This document shows positions 22,810-33,613 of a stretch of 64,000 nucleotides of DNA, piece after piece. Below the pieces are notes generated by a model. That model was not told the DNA's origin. It searched no databases and saw nothing but the letters and a program-made list of their open reading frames with translations. The translations under genes and the position numbers were made by a program. Numbering within the stretch: position 1 is the stretch's first letter; each line of letters starts with the position of its first letter. This stretch comes from Calycina herbarum (taxonomy: Eukaryota > Ascomycota > Leotiomycetes > Helotiales > Pezizellaceae), in NCBI GenBank assembly GCA_001414485.1, contig LLEY01000093.1, forward strand, positions 124,001 through 188,000, read 5' to 3'.

Positions 22810-25560
22810 TTAAAAATCATAAGCTGCAGCTACTCCTGGTGCCGGTCCTTCCAGGTCGATCGCCTCGACAGTATTTCGGATCCTGGCGCTTTCGTTGACC
22901 AGGTTTCCAAAGTACTTTCGGGCAACTTCGCTTTCGCCACGGATCTTCAGTGTCTCCTCACGCTTAGAACCAAGTTGTTCCACGGAGCGCTGAAGACCAA
23001 CACGTAGGTTGTCAGCTGGGAAGCGGAGGACCTTTCGGACGGAGGTGGAAATTCTGTCGCTGTTTGCATGAACGTAGTCGATGGCTGTGAGTTGAGCCGA
23101 GATCTTGGTGGAGAGACGGTGGGGGAGTGAGTGTGGGATCTGGTTTAGAATGTAATAAGTTGCGGCGGCTGCTGCTGCGATGACACCTGGAATGATGAGC
23201 TTCTGGATGTTGTTATTGCCAACAACTTTTGCGGCTCCCAGAGCTCCGTCAATCCAACCATATCCACCAACCATGCGTCCACCAACAGCGGTTGCAACAG
23301 TGAGAGCCATTCCAGTTCCGGCCATCTTCTCTTGTTTTTGCAGGATAGTTGACCAGTCGAAAAAGTCCCATAATTCGGTTTCGATTTCGACCTGTCGGGC
23401 TAGAATATCTCGCTTTCTTCGGAACATGACATCGCTTCGGAAACTCAAGTCTGTGTACTCATTTCCAAGGTGGAGGAGTCCCAATTGCTTGATCGAATTC
23501 ACTCCACCAACAGTTTTGGATCGAGCATGCTCTTCACACGCCGTGACTGCCACCGATATTTCGGAGAGGATGGCCTCCTTAAGGTCATCTGCATATTGGA
23601 ATGCGTTGAACAGGCCCGGATAAGGGATGCCATGATTTTCCTCCCCTGCTTGTGAAATAGTTGAGGTAAGAGTCGATCGGGTGTGGTCGTAAATGTCTTT
23701 GCATGTGGCCTCGATGGTTCGGTCGATGTCATCGCTAACTTCCGCCTTGGCCTTTTTGGATGCCTCGAGAACGGGTTCTAGTTCTTTTAGTTCTTTCGAA
23801 ACGCGGTTCAATTCGGATTGAGCAACCTCCTGGTTGACGGTTGCCAGGGTTTGCACATCTCCGAGGACGTTCAGCAAATATGTCTTAGCTGGTGCCAACT
23901 TTGATCGAGCACGCTTCTCCAAGACGAATCTTCTTAGCGATTGTTCAAGAGCCTCGAAATCTCGAATCTTTTCTTTATCCTGGGCCTTGCCCTTGCCCTT
24001 TGGATCCGAGTCATCAAAGTCACCTCCATCGCCTCCACTCGAGCTTCCACTATCTCCATTTCCGCCTGGTGGACCTGGTGGGCTTGGTGGGGGCGCTGTG
24101 GGGATTGCATTACTTGAGACGAAATGAACCAAGTCTGAGGACTCCTTGAAAGTTCTGGGACTTAGACCATGAACTTGCTCCAAAATCATCTTTTGGCATC
24201 TCTCCTTATCCTTGATGTTGTCGTATCCGTTAACCACCATGAAAATGTATGCCTTCTCTGCGGCCGCAGCCCAAATGAACTCTCTTGCAGTTTGTGTGAA
24301 GTGATTGGCAGCCGATACAATAAATACCACCACATCAATCTCCTCTTGTCGTGCAAATACAGCAGTAGTCTTTGTAGTATCGGAGTTGAGACCCGGAGCA
24401 TCGATGATCGAAATGTCCACTACACCATTGTTGAGTAGTGATTCGTCGATTGATCGTACGTCTTGTAGGTAAATTTTGCATTGCGTGTAGGTTTCGTTGT
24501 CGACCACAAGCTTCTCCAAATCCGTCAAGCGAAAGACATCGTATGTGGTCTCGTCATGCCGATTGTAATGCGAGTCCTTGTGTATTGCATGTACCTCCTC
24601 AATCCCTCCATTCTCCCTAGCATCCAAAACCTCGCAGAAAATATTCGTACACGGTTGTTGGTCCTCTGGCAGAACCTTGCGTCGAAGGAGGGCGTTACAG
24701 AACGTAGATTTACCAGCGTTCAAATCTCCTGTCACAAGCACCTTGCTTGAGGTATCCTCAATCCGTTCCCGTAGCGACAAAAGGTGCTTAATACTCGTGC
24801 TAATCTTTCCGTCCAGGAGGGATGCTATCGAATTCTTCTCTAGTGAATGTACCAACTCCGTTTGATATAATGCTCCCAACTTGAGATCCAGTTTCAAAAT
24901 GGAGAATTCTTGTGCGATTTGTGGAGTCATTAATCGTGGTTCTGCAACGGCCTTCTCTTCTGCCGACTTGCTCGATTCCCCTTGGGTACTTTGTTCGCCG
25001 ATCGAAGTTTCCGCTCGTCGCATCGATCCTGGACGAGGCTCCGGTGGCATAGACAGTCGCTTGTTAACTCCTGTATTCGTGTGTGCCAAAGCTGGTCTGT
25101 CGTTTCGATTCGGGGATGCCAACTCGGCGCGTTGTACTGATGGATATGTTGCCGGCCATGACGCATTCATCTCCTGCAACGATTCTAAACTCTTCACCAC
25201 TCTGTTGATTGATCTGCCAAGGGCCACTCGATGCTGATTGTACCATAGCTGGTGTATGGCATTTGCCTGAACCCTCCTATCGTTGTCGGCAGCTGCTCCG
25301 CTCTGTCCAATTGGTGACATAGTAGGGGTAGGTCGGTCCTCGGTCAAAGTAGGATTCCATGATGGCGCGCCATTGATTCCATCACCAGCCATGCTTCCGC
25401 CGTAACCTGAGTCGTTGTCCAAGATGGCTTGAAGTCGAGCTGCACTTTCTGAGGTCGAACCGGTTCCGACGGTCATAAATTGAGGACGATTCGGGTTGCT
25501 CGAGCTCGACTCTGCTGGCAGAGACTGCCTCTTTTTTCCTTTATCGTATTCTTGGCTCAT
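22810..25560 (-). CDS. FZO1: Mitofusin Fzo1, outer-membrane fusion GTPase
   Basis: A single exon of 916 codons, the usual fungal Fzo1 size. It has a disordered Ser/Pro-rich N-terminus, a first coiled segment at about 205-270, then a dynamin-like GTPase with G1 GDLNAGKST at about 278-286, G3 DAPGLNSDT at about 387, and G4-like VVNGYD. A Gly/Ser/Asp-rich insert (PPGGNGDSGSSSGG) sits within the GTPase-to-helix region. Near residues 755-815 a Gly/Ala-rich hydrophobic pair (TVATAVGGRMVGG, LIIPGVIAAAAAATYYI) makes the bipartite membrane anchor, followed by the C-terminal heptad repeat. It tethers and fuses mitochondrial outer membranes. No key residue is missing. Confidence 0.95.
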   Translation of the reverse strand: MSQEYDKGKKRQSLPAESSSSNPNRPQFMTVGTGSTSESAARLQAILDNDSGYGGSMAGDGINGAPSWNPTLTEDRPTPTMSPIGQSGAAADNDRRVQANAIHQLWYNQHRVALGRSINRVVKSLESLQEMNASWPATYPSVQRAELASPNRNDRPALAHTNTGVNKRLSMPPEPRPGSMRRAETSIGEQSTQGESSKSAEEKAVAEPRLMTPQIAQEFSILKLDLKLGALYQTELVHSLEKNSIASLLDGKISTSIKHLLSLRERIEDTSSKVLVTGDLNAGKSTFCNALLRRKVLPEDQQPCTNIFCEVLDARENGGIEEVHAIHKDSHYNRHDETTYDVFRLTDLEKLVVDNETYTQCKIYLQDVRSIDESLLNNGVVDISIIDAPGLNSDTTKTTAVFARQEEIDVVVFIVSAANHFTQTAREFIWAAAAEKAYIFMVVNGYDNIKDKERCQKMILEQVHGLSPRTFKESSDLVHFVSSNAIPTAPPPSPPGPPGGNGDSGSSSGGDGGDFDDSDPKGKGKAQDKEKIRDFEALEQSLRRFVLEKRARSKLAPAKTYLLNVLGDVQTLATVNQEVAQSELNRVSKELKELEPVLEASKKAKAEVSDDIDRTIEATCKDIYDHTRSTLTSTISQAGEENHGIPYPGLFNAFQYADDLKEAILSEISVAVTACEEHARSKTVGGVNSIKQLGLLHLGNEYTDLSFRSDVMFRRKRDILARQVEIETELWDFFDWSTILQKQEKMAGTGMALTVATAVGGRMVGGYGWIDGALGAAKVVGNNNIQKLIIPGVIAAAAAATYYILNQIPHSLPHRLSTKISAQLTAIDYVHANSDRISTSVRKVLRFPADNLRVGLQRSVEQLGSKREETLKIRGESEVARKYFGNLVNESARIRNTVEAIDLEGPAPGVAAAYDF

Positions 25561-26812
25561 CTTGATGTAAGTCGTATCATTCGGCGTTGAGAGGTAAAGC
25601 TGCTGTTTCTTGCAGAAAATTGTTTATGATGATGAATGGGTTGACCTCCTCGCATCTTGCCACGCCAAGATTATGCACGTAAATGGTTATGTAAGCGCAG
25701 CACTTAATTCCATTCACTGTCACTCAAAAGCTCGGATTGTTTTGACAACATAACATGCAACATATCACTTCAATCCGATTTTGATGGGTCGCTGTTGCTA
25801 AGAGGATATTATTGCAAAATTGGCCAGTGACTCGTAACAGCATTGTGCTTTGTACTCCTTGTGTCAAACGCAATCATCACTCTGCCTAGTCCGTGTCTAT
25901 CTAGACTAACTTACAAGTATTCTTAATGTCATATGAAAAAGTACCCTTTAGTAACCTAACCTAATACATAGGTACTGTAGGCACTTTCTTCTCCCGCTGA
26001 GTTACTATAGTTGTAGACGTTTAATTTGAGTTCTGATTTAATTATATGGTTCTATATTTCTGATTGCAAGTAGTGATCAAAAATGTCTAGGACGATTACA
26101 TCTATTCTCTGAGAACGTTTGAAAGAATCGAGAAACCAATTTCTCGATTCATTTCTCGATTCTGTCAATTGCTCTCGAGCAACAGTTGAATTTGTGTAAG
26201 AGTTTGTAGGGCAATGGATTGAGCTTTGCTTCGGGATTCTTACTCCCGGTGCTCTAACAGCGGATTTCAGTACCGCATTGTGCTGAGCACATCAACCTCT
26301 CAAGCCCTAGAAAGAAATGACAAAAATAGAACAGAAATACCAGAAGATCCATCAGCTACTAATTAGTCTCTGTAGCGAAGCTAGCGTTATTTGAATTGCG
26401 GTTTTGTTGTAGATATGCGACGGCCTCTGAAATTCCGTAAGGCTACCTACCTCCTGGTGGTCAGAAAACTTGGCACCACAATTTGCGAATCTGCTAAAAA
26501 CATAGCGTGATAACTTAACAACAATAACTCGTAAAAATAGAACAAAAATATGGGTAGATGCGTAAGAAGCTAATTTGAATTTTTCAATATCTTACTCACG
26601 TCGACTTATATGCGTTGGTAATTATTGCAGCCTCACTTAATGGAGCCACTTATTTTGTCGCGAGGCTACGCTATCCATAGAGCCCCACGTGCTAAACTCG
26701 AAGGGTCAGCCCGTTCCCCGCCAAGCCTCCATTATGACGAGGCGCCTCCAAAGGCAACTATGAAACTACCCAAAAGTTCCCACCAGACTTCCCTCTCCAA
26801 ACCACAAACACC
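25561..26812. other. Divergent upstream region of FZO1 and VPS2, contains a hairpin
   Basis: About 1.25 kb with no coding frame. It carries a perfect 11-bp hairpin at 26125-26150 with a further direct copy of one arm. The 26600-26812 part is pyrimidine-rich leader of VPS2. Confidence 0.5.
26125..26150. repeat. Perfect 11-bp hairpin with tetraloop
   Basis: GAATCGAGAAA (26125-26135), loop CCAA, then TTTCTCGATTC (26140-26150). TTTCTCGATTC is repeated once more directly after at 26152-26162. It could form a cruciform or RNA stem; no role is known. Confidence 0.7.
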
Positions 26813-27665
26813 ATGAATGTAAGTACCAAATACACGAAAATACTCCCGGAGCCAACTAATATTTATGGCAGATCGTCGAATGGGCTTTCGGAAAGCGCAT
26901 GACGCCCGCAGAGCGTCTGCGCAAACACCAGCGATCACTCGAAAAGACACAGAGGGAGTTGGATCGCGAGCGCGTCAAGCTTGAAAACCAGGAGAAGAAG
27001 CTGATTCAGGATATCAAGAAGAGTGCGAAGAATGGACAGATGGGTGCTTGTAAGATTCAGGCCAAGGATTTGGTTAGGACGCGGAGGTATATTGAGAAGT
27101 TCTATTCGATGAGGACTCAGTTACAGGCCATTTCGTTACGCATACAGGTATGTTTGTTTAGGATCTCTTGGGGGGTTCTGAGGCAGAAGACTGATGCTTG
27201 CATTTATCAGACTGTGAGAACGAACGAGCAGATGATGCAGGCGATGAAGGGCGCGACCGGAGTTTTGGGAAGCATGAATCGCAATATGAACCTCCCGGCC
27301 CTACAAAGGATAGCGATGGAGTTTGAGAAGGAGAATGATATTATGGATCAGAGACAAGAGATGATGGATGATGCCATTGATGATGTTACTGGGCTGGAAG
27401 ACGAGGAAGAGGGCGATGAGATTGTCGACCAGGTGCTGGAGGAAATTGGGGTTGATCTTAAGAATGCTGTAAGTTTGATGCCCTGTTCTTTTGTTCATGG
27501 CAATACTGATCTATCTTTCAGATGGGCGAAACTCCACAAGGGCTACAAAGCACCACGGTACCAGAGGGACGAGTTGCACAGGCTATTGGAGGAGGTCCAA
27601 CTGGTGGAGGAGGGGATCCTGGAGATAATGATCTTCAAGCTAGACTTGACAGTCTCAGGAGATGA
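26813..27665 (+). CDS. ESCRT-III subunit Vps2 (CHMP2 family)
   Basis: Four exons (26813-26818, 26872-27147, 27211-27468, 27522-27665) encode 227 aa, matching Vps2/Did4. The first exon codes only Met-Asn, and the second begins IVEWAFGKRMTPAERLRKHQ, the conserved basic first helix. The middle contains MKGATGVLGSMNRNMNLPAL, and the C-terminus ends NDLQARLDSLRR, an MIM1 motif that binds the MIT domain of Vps4. It polymerises on endosomal membrane to complete multivesicular-body sorting. The six-base coding exon is supported by GTAAGT, a branch AACTAAT and GGCAG. Confidence 0.93.
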
Positions 27666-28139
27666 GATATCCTTTTGTGACATATAGTTCTGGCATTCGT
27701 CTCATACGGAGAATCGGAGTTTTGGCGATTTGATGCTAATGATATTATGGATTTCACACAGCCTCGGCTGGCACCAAGTACAGAGAGGTACACGCCTTGT
27801 TGGTTTTGCCATTTTGTGAATCACATCCTCTGCGTAGTTGTCTTGAAAAGTAAACTATGATTGAACTCGATGTTACCCCGCAACGCCAGCATGCCTCATT
27901 TGGAGACCCATCCATATCTACAAGCCAATATTCTCGCTTGCCGGGGGACTGCATATTTTCCCCTGTTCAGCTCGCATGTTCTAACCTTGTATTAGCCCAC
28001 CAAAATTACAAATCAATTATACACAGGCCTCTCCAGCATCGTACCTTCCACACAGATTGCATTCTGCTGTCTCCTGTAGTCATGGAAATCCTCTTTCAAT
28101 CTACCACACAATCCAAATTATGCAGTCTAGAAGAATCCC
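27666..28139. other. Intergenic between VPS2 and the hypothetical gene
   Basis: No independent gene seen. An open frame at 27857-28273 overlaps the next gene out of frame and has no splice junction that would make it an upstream exon. Confidence 0.4.
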
Positions 28140-28809
28140 TTGCCCTGGGATACCTTCCTAGCTCTCCTAAACTCATTTTACGTCGCAATATCTACCATCC
28201 CAATGCTCCGACCAAAAGCAAATCCCTACTTCAAAGCTTTTCTTCTTCAAGATCTATTTCATCGGTCCTTTGAGTGTGATTGGAACATACTCCGATTCAC
28301 ATTAGGGGAGAAACGAAGTATCCAATGTGCATCTCACGGTCCACCTTATGCCGACGAGGACATCGAAAGTGTTTTCTTCAAATATGGAGGGCTTCATGGG
28401 ATTACGGCGCTCACTCTGGGGTTTAGAGAACTTGACTCTTTACAGAACAAATGGGCGGGAATTGGTGATGAATCGGTACAGCAATGGCTTGTTGGGAATG
28501 TTTCGAGGCTCCTGCGTCCGTTTATATGTGAGGAGTGGATCATGAAAAATACTGGTAAGTCCTTTCTTAGAAAGTATATTATTCTCGCTCTAAAATGCAA
28601 CAGGACTTCCACGTAAAGTACAGACAGACAAGCTTGTTTATCTTGGAAAGAACCCTAAACGTCGATTGCCGAATAATGCCTCTCTTCAAGAATCCAAGAC
28701 GCCTACGCTAATTACAACACAAGTGGCGAACCCGGAGGAAGAGGAACAGCAACAGGAGGAGCAGCCGCCACAGCAACAGCAACCCTCTATTCGTACTCAC
28801 ATCGATTAA
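28140..28809 (+). CDS. Hypothetical protein with Gln/Glu-rich C-terminus
   Basis: Two exons (28140-28554, 28604-28809) with a consensus intron (GTAAGT to CAACAG, phase 1) give 206 aa. The first 140 residues look globular: CDWNILRFTLGEKRSIQC, ESVFFKYGGLHGITALTLGF, VQQWLVGNVSRLLRPFICEE. Exon 2 adds a basic part (LGKNPKRRLPNN) and a tail of mixed Gln, Glu and Pro. I do not recognise the family. The start is uncertain; an in-frame ATG at 28203 is also possible. The intron joining two coherent frames argues for a real gene. Confidence 0.6.
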
Positions 28810-29507
28810 ATTCTCAGCGACCAGTCTCCCTAATAAGACAGCCAGCTCTTCGGGGCCTCCAAATGTCATACCAGGAGCAACTCGATGCTTTAGGGATTAG
28901 CTATGCGGAAAGAGTATTGGAGCCTCCAGATTTCGACATTGTTCGTTCTTTTAGGTAGCTGAAGGCCAGCCAAATACGCATTGTCGGTTTGAGGACTACA
29001 TGTTTTTCATAGGGAAGCTATGAAAATGGCAACGGATAACTATCTGCCTATTACAGAGAACCTTCTAACTCAATGTTGCCTCGCAATACCAGCTTGATTG
29101 ATTTTGACAAGTTATATTCTTAGTTTGCCTCGGACAAACTACGTTTGGGCAGGACTGCATAATCCCCCTGTTCAAGTTGCCGGGGAGGGTATCTTTAGTC
29201 TGGTCTGGAGCCGGAATCCGGATGCAGATCGAAGTTAATGAATCAGTTCTAGATCAACGACTTGCATTGAACGAAATTGTAATTTGAAGCAGTAGAACTG
29301 TAGCAATAATTATCATTCTGTAGGGTCACCAATGGTCTTTGCAAGGAGGTAGGGCAGGGTAGGTAGGTACCGACTTCGAAACTCTACCGAGCCTGCCAAT
29401 TCCAACCTGGTGTGTACAGGTACAGTACAGTACCAACATGAGGGGAAATATTGCTTTTGGGCCCCTGTCCTGTCTTTAGTTGAAAGGCATACAAGGCGGA
29501 GTACTTG

Positions 29508-29745
29508 CTCTACGGGGACGGAAAAAGTGTCGGAATTTCCTCTTGCGCAGAACCCCACCATTACTATAATAGTATATCTAAAAGAGTTCAGAAAAATACC
29601 AAAAAAATCTAAGGTAAGTCCCTAACTACTAATCAATAATATAATAAAGCTACATCCTTTTTAATTGCTGTGTTGTAGTTTTATATTGAATTCAAGACTA
29701 TTTTCCAAGGGGACAAATTCCGACACTTTTTCCGTCCCCGTAGAG
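29508..29745. mobile_element. MITE, 238 bp, 31-bp perfect terminal inverted repeats
   Basis: The termini 29508-29538 and 29715-29745 are exact inverted copies of 31 nt beginning CTCTACGGGGACGG and containing AAAAAGTGTCGG. The direct repeat ACTTG flanks both sides (29503-29507 and 29746-29750). The interior is AT-rich and non-coding. It is not RIP-mutated, so it is recent or too short for RIP. If the true target duplication were TA inside the terminus, a Tc1/mariner origin would be likelier. Confidence 0.85.
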
Positions 29746-29840
29746 ACTTGTTGCCCCTGCATTGCCATATTGCCGCCGTGTAAGACAAAAAACATTGAAT
29801 AAAGAAAGACTGGGGCGTGGTGGGCTGGGGTGGGCTACCT

Positions 29841-29888
29841 ATGTACTTATATTGTGGAAGCACTATGTACTTGTATTGTGGAAGCAGT
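29841..29888. repeat. 24-bp tandem duplication
   Basis: Two adjacent 24-nt units differing at two positions, each containing ATTGTGGAAGCA. Confidence 0.8.
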
Positions 29889-30685
29889 CAGCACTTTGCC
29901 TGGCAACTTCCCTCTCTGAGGTCCCAACGGTCCCAGGTCTCTACGGAAATAACTTTGACTTTTTCCAGGTTGAGATCGAGCGAATCCCCGGCCAGAACTC
30001 CCGTCTGGTTTGGACGGAAGGCTCGAGAGAGGCTCGGAGGACACAAGCGCCCGTCAAGAGGAAACAACGTCTGCGTCTCCTTCCTTCCCTTCGGACAATC
30101 ACAAACACCCTGCGCCGACCTGCACCTAACCTGCGAGCGAGCCTGCACCATCTGTCTTTCATCGCCAAAAGATTTAAGGATTACCGTCAAAACACCAAAA
30201 CACCAAAACACCAAAAGGCTACATCGCATTGGAGTGCTTTCGAATTCTGAAGAAGTAGAGGAAGTGTTGCTGTCACGTAGGTATGTCATCTCCCTCCGTA
30301 TTTGCCTTGGAGCTTGGTCCTCCTCTCCAGCGCGTCGGCGTCAGCTACCCCACATTCAACATCGTCATTGCTGATTATTATAATCGAAGACAGTCCAACC
30401 ATTCATCCTCCCCTACAAACAAAAAGATTTCCAAAAGTCCAACCTCTGGAATCTTTCCCCTCCTTCTACAAATACAACAACACCACTCTCACTCTCTACG
30501 CGACTCGGCCTTGATTCCACCCACATCCACGCATATCACCATCGAGCCGTATCCCCCGTTGGACTCGGATCCCAAGTTTAGATCGACACCCAGTCTCCTC
30601 TCGTGGGACGTCTACGCAAGTCAACAAGCTGGCAGGAAGTAAGCGGAGGAGCATTTCCTCCCAAGGTGGAGGTCTGCTAAACAGA

Positions 30686-32608
30686 ATGTTTGGTAGCGGC
30701 AGCGGATCGCCCCCGAAAGAAAGCGCCGTCGTGGATGCGCCGGAATCAACTACCACGACACCAAAAAAGCAAGCTAGCGAATCCCCCAAAGTCTCGAAAC
30801 CCGACGAAATGGGCGAGAATGCAAGTGGTGGAGAGAAGCGTACTGGCAATGGAAGCCCACAAGGCCGCCCTACAGCTGACAACGGAGCTACATCAGAGAA
30901 GAAGCGCAAGAGTGGTGTAGGCGGCAAGGCCAGTGCTATGTTAGCCAGTGCGAAGAGCTCTTTACACTTCAGCCCTGGCTCCAATCCAAACTCCTCTTCA
31001 AACGCACGGAATGCCGAGCAAAATACGCAAACTCCTTTACAAAAGCTTGGAAAGCAAGATCCTGCATTGAGTGTTCCTCAAGGGCAGCACAACAACAGTG
31101 CCGGTGATTCCATTCCAGGGCCAAGATCGACCTTTTCCGTTGGAGTATGGGAGGATAGAAATAAAAAATGCCGTCGGACTATGGAAGATACGCATGCCTT
31201 TCTGTACAATTTCTTACATACGCCTGCTCCTGCTTTGACTTCGGAATCCACTACCACGGTAGATCAAGGTTCACGAAGTGAAGAATCCAGTACCGAATCC
31301 TCTGCGAGTTTAGTTACGACCACCGAGATGATGGAAACTGACAATGGATATTTCGCTATTTTCGACGGCCATGCCGGTACTTTTGCTGCGGATTGGTGCG
31401 GGAAGAAGCTTCACCTCATTTTGGAAGACGTCATACGAAAGAACCCAAATACTCCGATCCCTGAGCTCCTTGACCAAACTTTCACCACTGTCGATGCACA
31501 CCTTGAGAAACTTCCTGTGAAGAACAGCGGTTGCACGGCGGTTACAGCAGTATTGAGATGGGAAGATAGGATACCCAATGCCCAATCCGCCACTGGGTCC
31601 ACAGCTATTGCTCCGGCAACTGCTGCTGCGGTCAAAGCTGCGGATGAGCAGGCAAAAATCGAGGAAAAGTCTAGTGATAGTGGCGTGGATATGAGCAAGA
31701 GCACATCAAAACCGCCTGGAGCGGCTCAAAGTGCTAGCGAAGCAACACACGCTAAGCTCAGAGTCCAAGCATCACGTCAACGAGTCTTGTACACAGCGAA
31801 TGTTGGGGACGCACGTATCGTACTTTGCAGAAATGGCAAAGCTTTGAGATTATCCTACGACCACAAGGGAAGCGATGAGAACGAGGGCAAGCGCATTGCG
31901 AATGCTGGTGGGCTTATCCTCAATAACCGTGTCAATGGTGTCTTGGCTGTCACTCGAGCTCTTGGAGATGCCTACATGAAAGATTTGGTTACCGGTCATC
32001 CTTATACAACAGAAACTGTCATTCAGCCTGACATCGACGAGTTTATCATCCTTGCTTGCGATGGGGTAAGAAACGTCTCTTGATTCTCTATTTTCGAAAT
32101 ACGTTACTAACGCTATACGTAGTTGTGGGATGTCTGCTCTGATCAAGAAGCCGTGGATCTAATCCGAGAAACTGAAGACCCAAGTGCGGCCGCAAAACAC
32201 CTGGTTGAGCATGCTTTGGCACGTTTCAGTACCGATAACTTGTCCTGTATGATTGTTCGTTTCAACAAGACCGCTCTCATGACCACAACCCAAGATCCTG
32301 CTTCCGCCATTGGAGTGGAAGGTGATCCAGCCTGTCTCCCAGGTAAAATCAGTGAAGCCGAAAAGATCGTAGGGGAAGCAAAGCGCAAGGTTCAAGAAGG
32401 TGGCGTTCCGGGTGTCGGTGTGAGCGGTTCGAATTCTGGAAAGGGACATGATTCTCAAGTCGCGTTGGATGAGGAACAAGCGAAGCGCATCAGCATGGAG
32501 AAGGTCGTCGAGGAGGAACCGACTTTAGTGGAAGGCGACGCACCAGAAGTTAGCACGGGAAATGCGGCGGACCCGACGATCAGGGATAAGCTCAAGTTAC
32601 CCAAATAA
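30686..32608 (+). CDS. PP2C-type protein phosphatase, Ptc1-like
   Basis: Two exons (30686-32065, 32123-32608) encode 621 aa. The first 150 residues are disordered. The PP2C core has [32 protein letters not shown] (metal-binding DGHAG), [49 protein letters not shown] across the intron, and [13 protein letters not shown] low-complexity insert of about 60 residues (Ala/Ser/Lys) separates the two halves of the domain. All metal-ligand Asp residues appear present. Ptc1-type enzymes dephosphorylate MAP kinases such as Hog1. The C-terminal 110 residues are acidic and unstructured. The intron has a perfect TTACTAAC branch. Confidence 0.92.
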
Positions 32609-33613
32609 CGACTTGTGAGGTATATTATATTGCTTTGCGCCATTTTATCCAATATCTTGGTTGGAAGGCAATGAATTGAACCTTTCTCGGGCGGTTAGGC
32701 GAATGGTGTGGAGGTTGAATTGTGAGAGTTTTTCTAAATGGTAGCGGGGAAGCTATCTATCAGGGTTCTTCGGTCCGGTGGCTTCTTTTTCAACGAAGTA
32801 CAACAAGAAGCCAATTGTCGCCGGGGGGGTTTTCTGCTTTGGGTTTTGTGATTTTAGGGCTGGTTAGACGAACTTTAAAGCGGGATGTTAAACGAGATCG
32901 ATGTTCGATGAATGGAATGGGGGTTACGCAACATGCAAACGCTTTTTCGGGCACTTCGTCTAGGTACATAGCATAGCATACGATTAGGCGTAAGCGCCCG
33001 TCACCTTATTAATGCGCGTTTTGAGGAATAGAATTTGCCTGTCTTTTTTTTATTGAGTTTTGTCACCACTGTCCTGTTGTCTACTTGCTGTTATGGCAAA
33101 CTACAAGTCCGAATCCTCTTTTTATAAACACTGTTCTGACACGTAGCTGACCGACCACAAATGGCAGTAAAGAACTCTCGTTTTAACTCCAAGTACTAGG
33201 AGTTAGTTGCTCAGTAAAGTTGTTTGATGGGCCAAAAAAAAAATTGACGAGTAAGCTACTGGTTATGCAGCAAGCCAAACAAATTGTTGGGCTCTAAAAA
33301 CTAGTGCTAGGTAAGCCGATACATATGAAGTAAGCTGGTAAATTTTGGGGGCCAAAAAGGGTGTTGTGGGTAAGCCAACACTTAGCCAATAAGCTGGTAA
33401 ATATTTGGGGGCTGGAAAAGAGGGGTTCTTCTGGGTTTCTGGGATAAATTGTTGAAGTGCTCTTGGTGTTTGGGTTAACTTATATTTTTAAACTGGAAGT
33501 TTGGGTCTCACAAGTCACTCGAGAAGCTCAATCAAGTTGCAGTCACATCAGGGGAAATTGAATCAAGAAACAATAACCCAATTGGGTCTTCAAAAAGTGC
33601 TCCACATGTGTAA
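32609..33613. other. Intergenic with a degenerate tandem repeat
   Basis: Convergent 3' region between the phosphatase and the Zn2Cys6 gene. Apart from the repeat at 33190-33430, no gene is seen. Confidence 0.5.
33190..33430. repeat. About four degenerate copies of a 60-bp unit
   Basis: Units beginning near 33190, 33251, 33311 and 33370 share GTAAGC(C/T), then AAGC(C/T)GGTAAA and a TTGGGGGC stretch followed by an A run. Spacing is 59-61 bp. The last two copies are most alike. No coding potential. Confidence 0.65.

Larger units (their letters stand above)
28810..30685. other. Intergenic with a MITE; includes the long leader of the PP2C gene
   Basis: Holds the MITE at 29508-29745, a 24-bp tandem duplication at 29841-29888, a run of CAAAACAC units at about 30187-30212, and from about 30280 a pyrimidine-rich stretch typical of a fungal 5' leader. 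An open frame at 30283-30642 ends just before the PP2C start and could be an upstream ORF, but its composition looks like leader. Confidence 0.5.

Noticed and set aside
26215..26290. tRNA-like stretch with CTCCCGG and paired arms
   Set aside because: No T-loop GGTTCGA box and no complete cloverleaf on either strand. No tRNA or rRNA gene was found in the window.
27857..28273. 138-codon frame ahead of the hypothetical gene
   Set aside because: Overlaps it out of frame; no donor site joins it to the downstream exon.
30283..30642. 119-codon frame just before the PP2C start
   Set aside because: Composition is that of a pyrimidine-rich leader; kept only as a possible upstream ORF.
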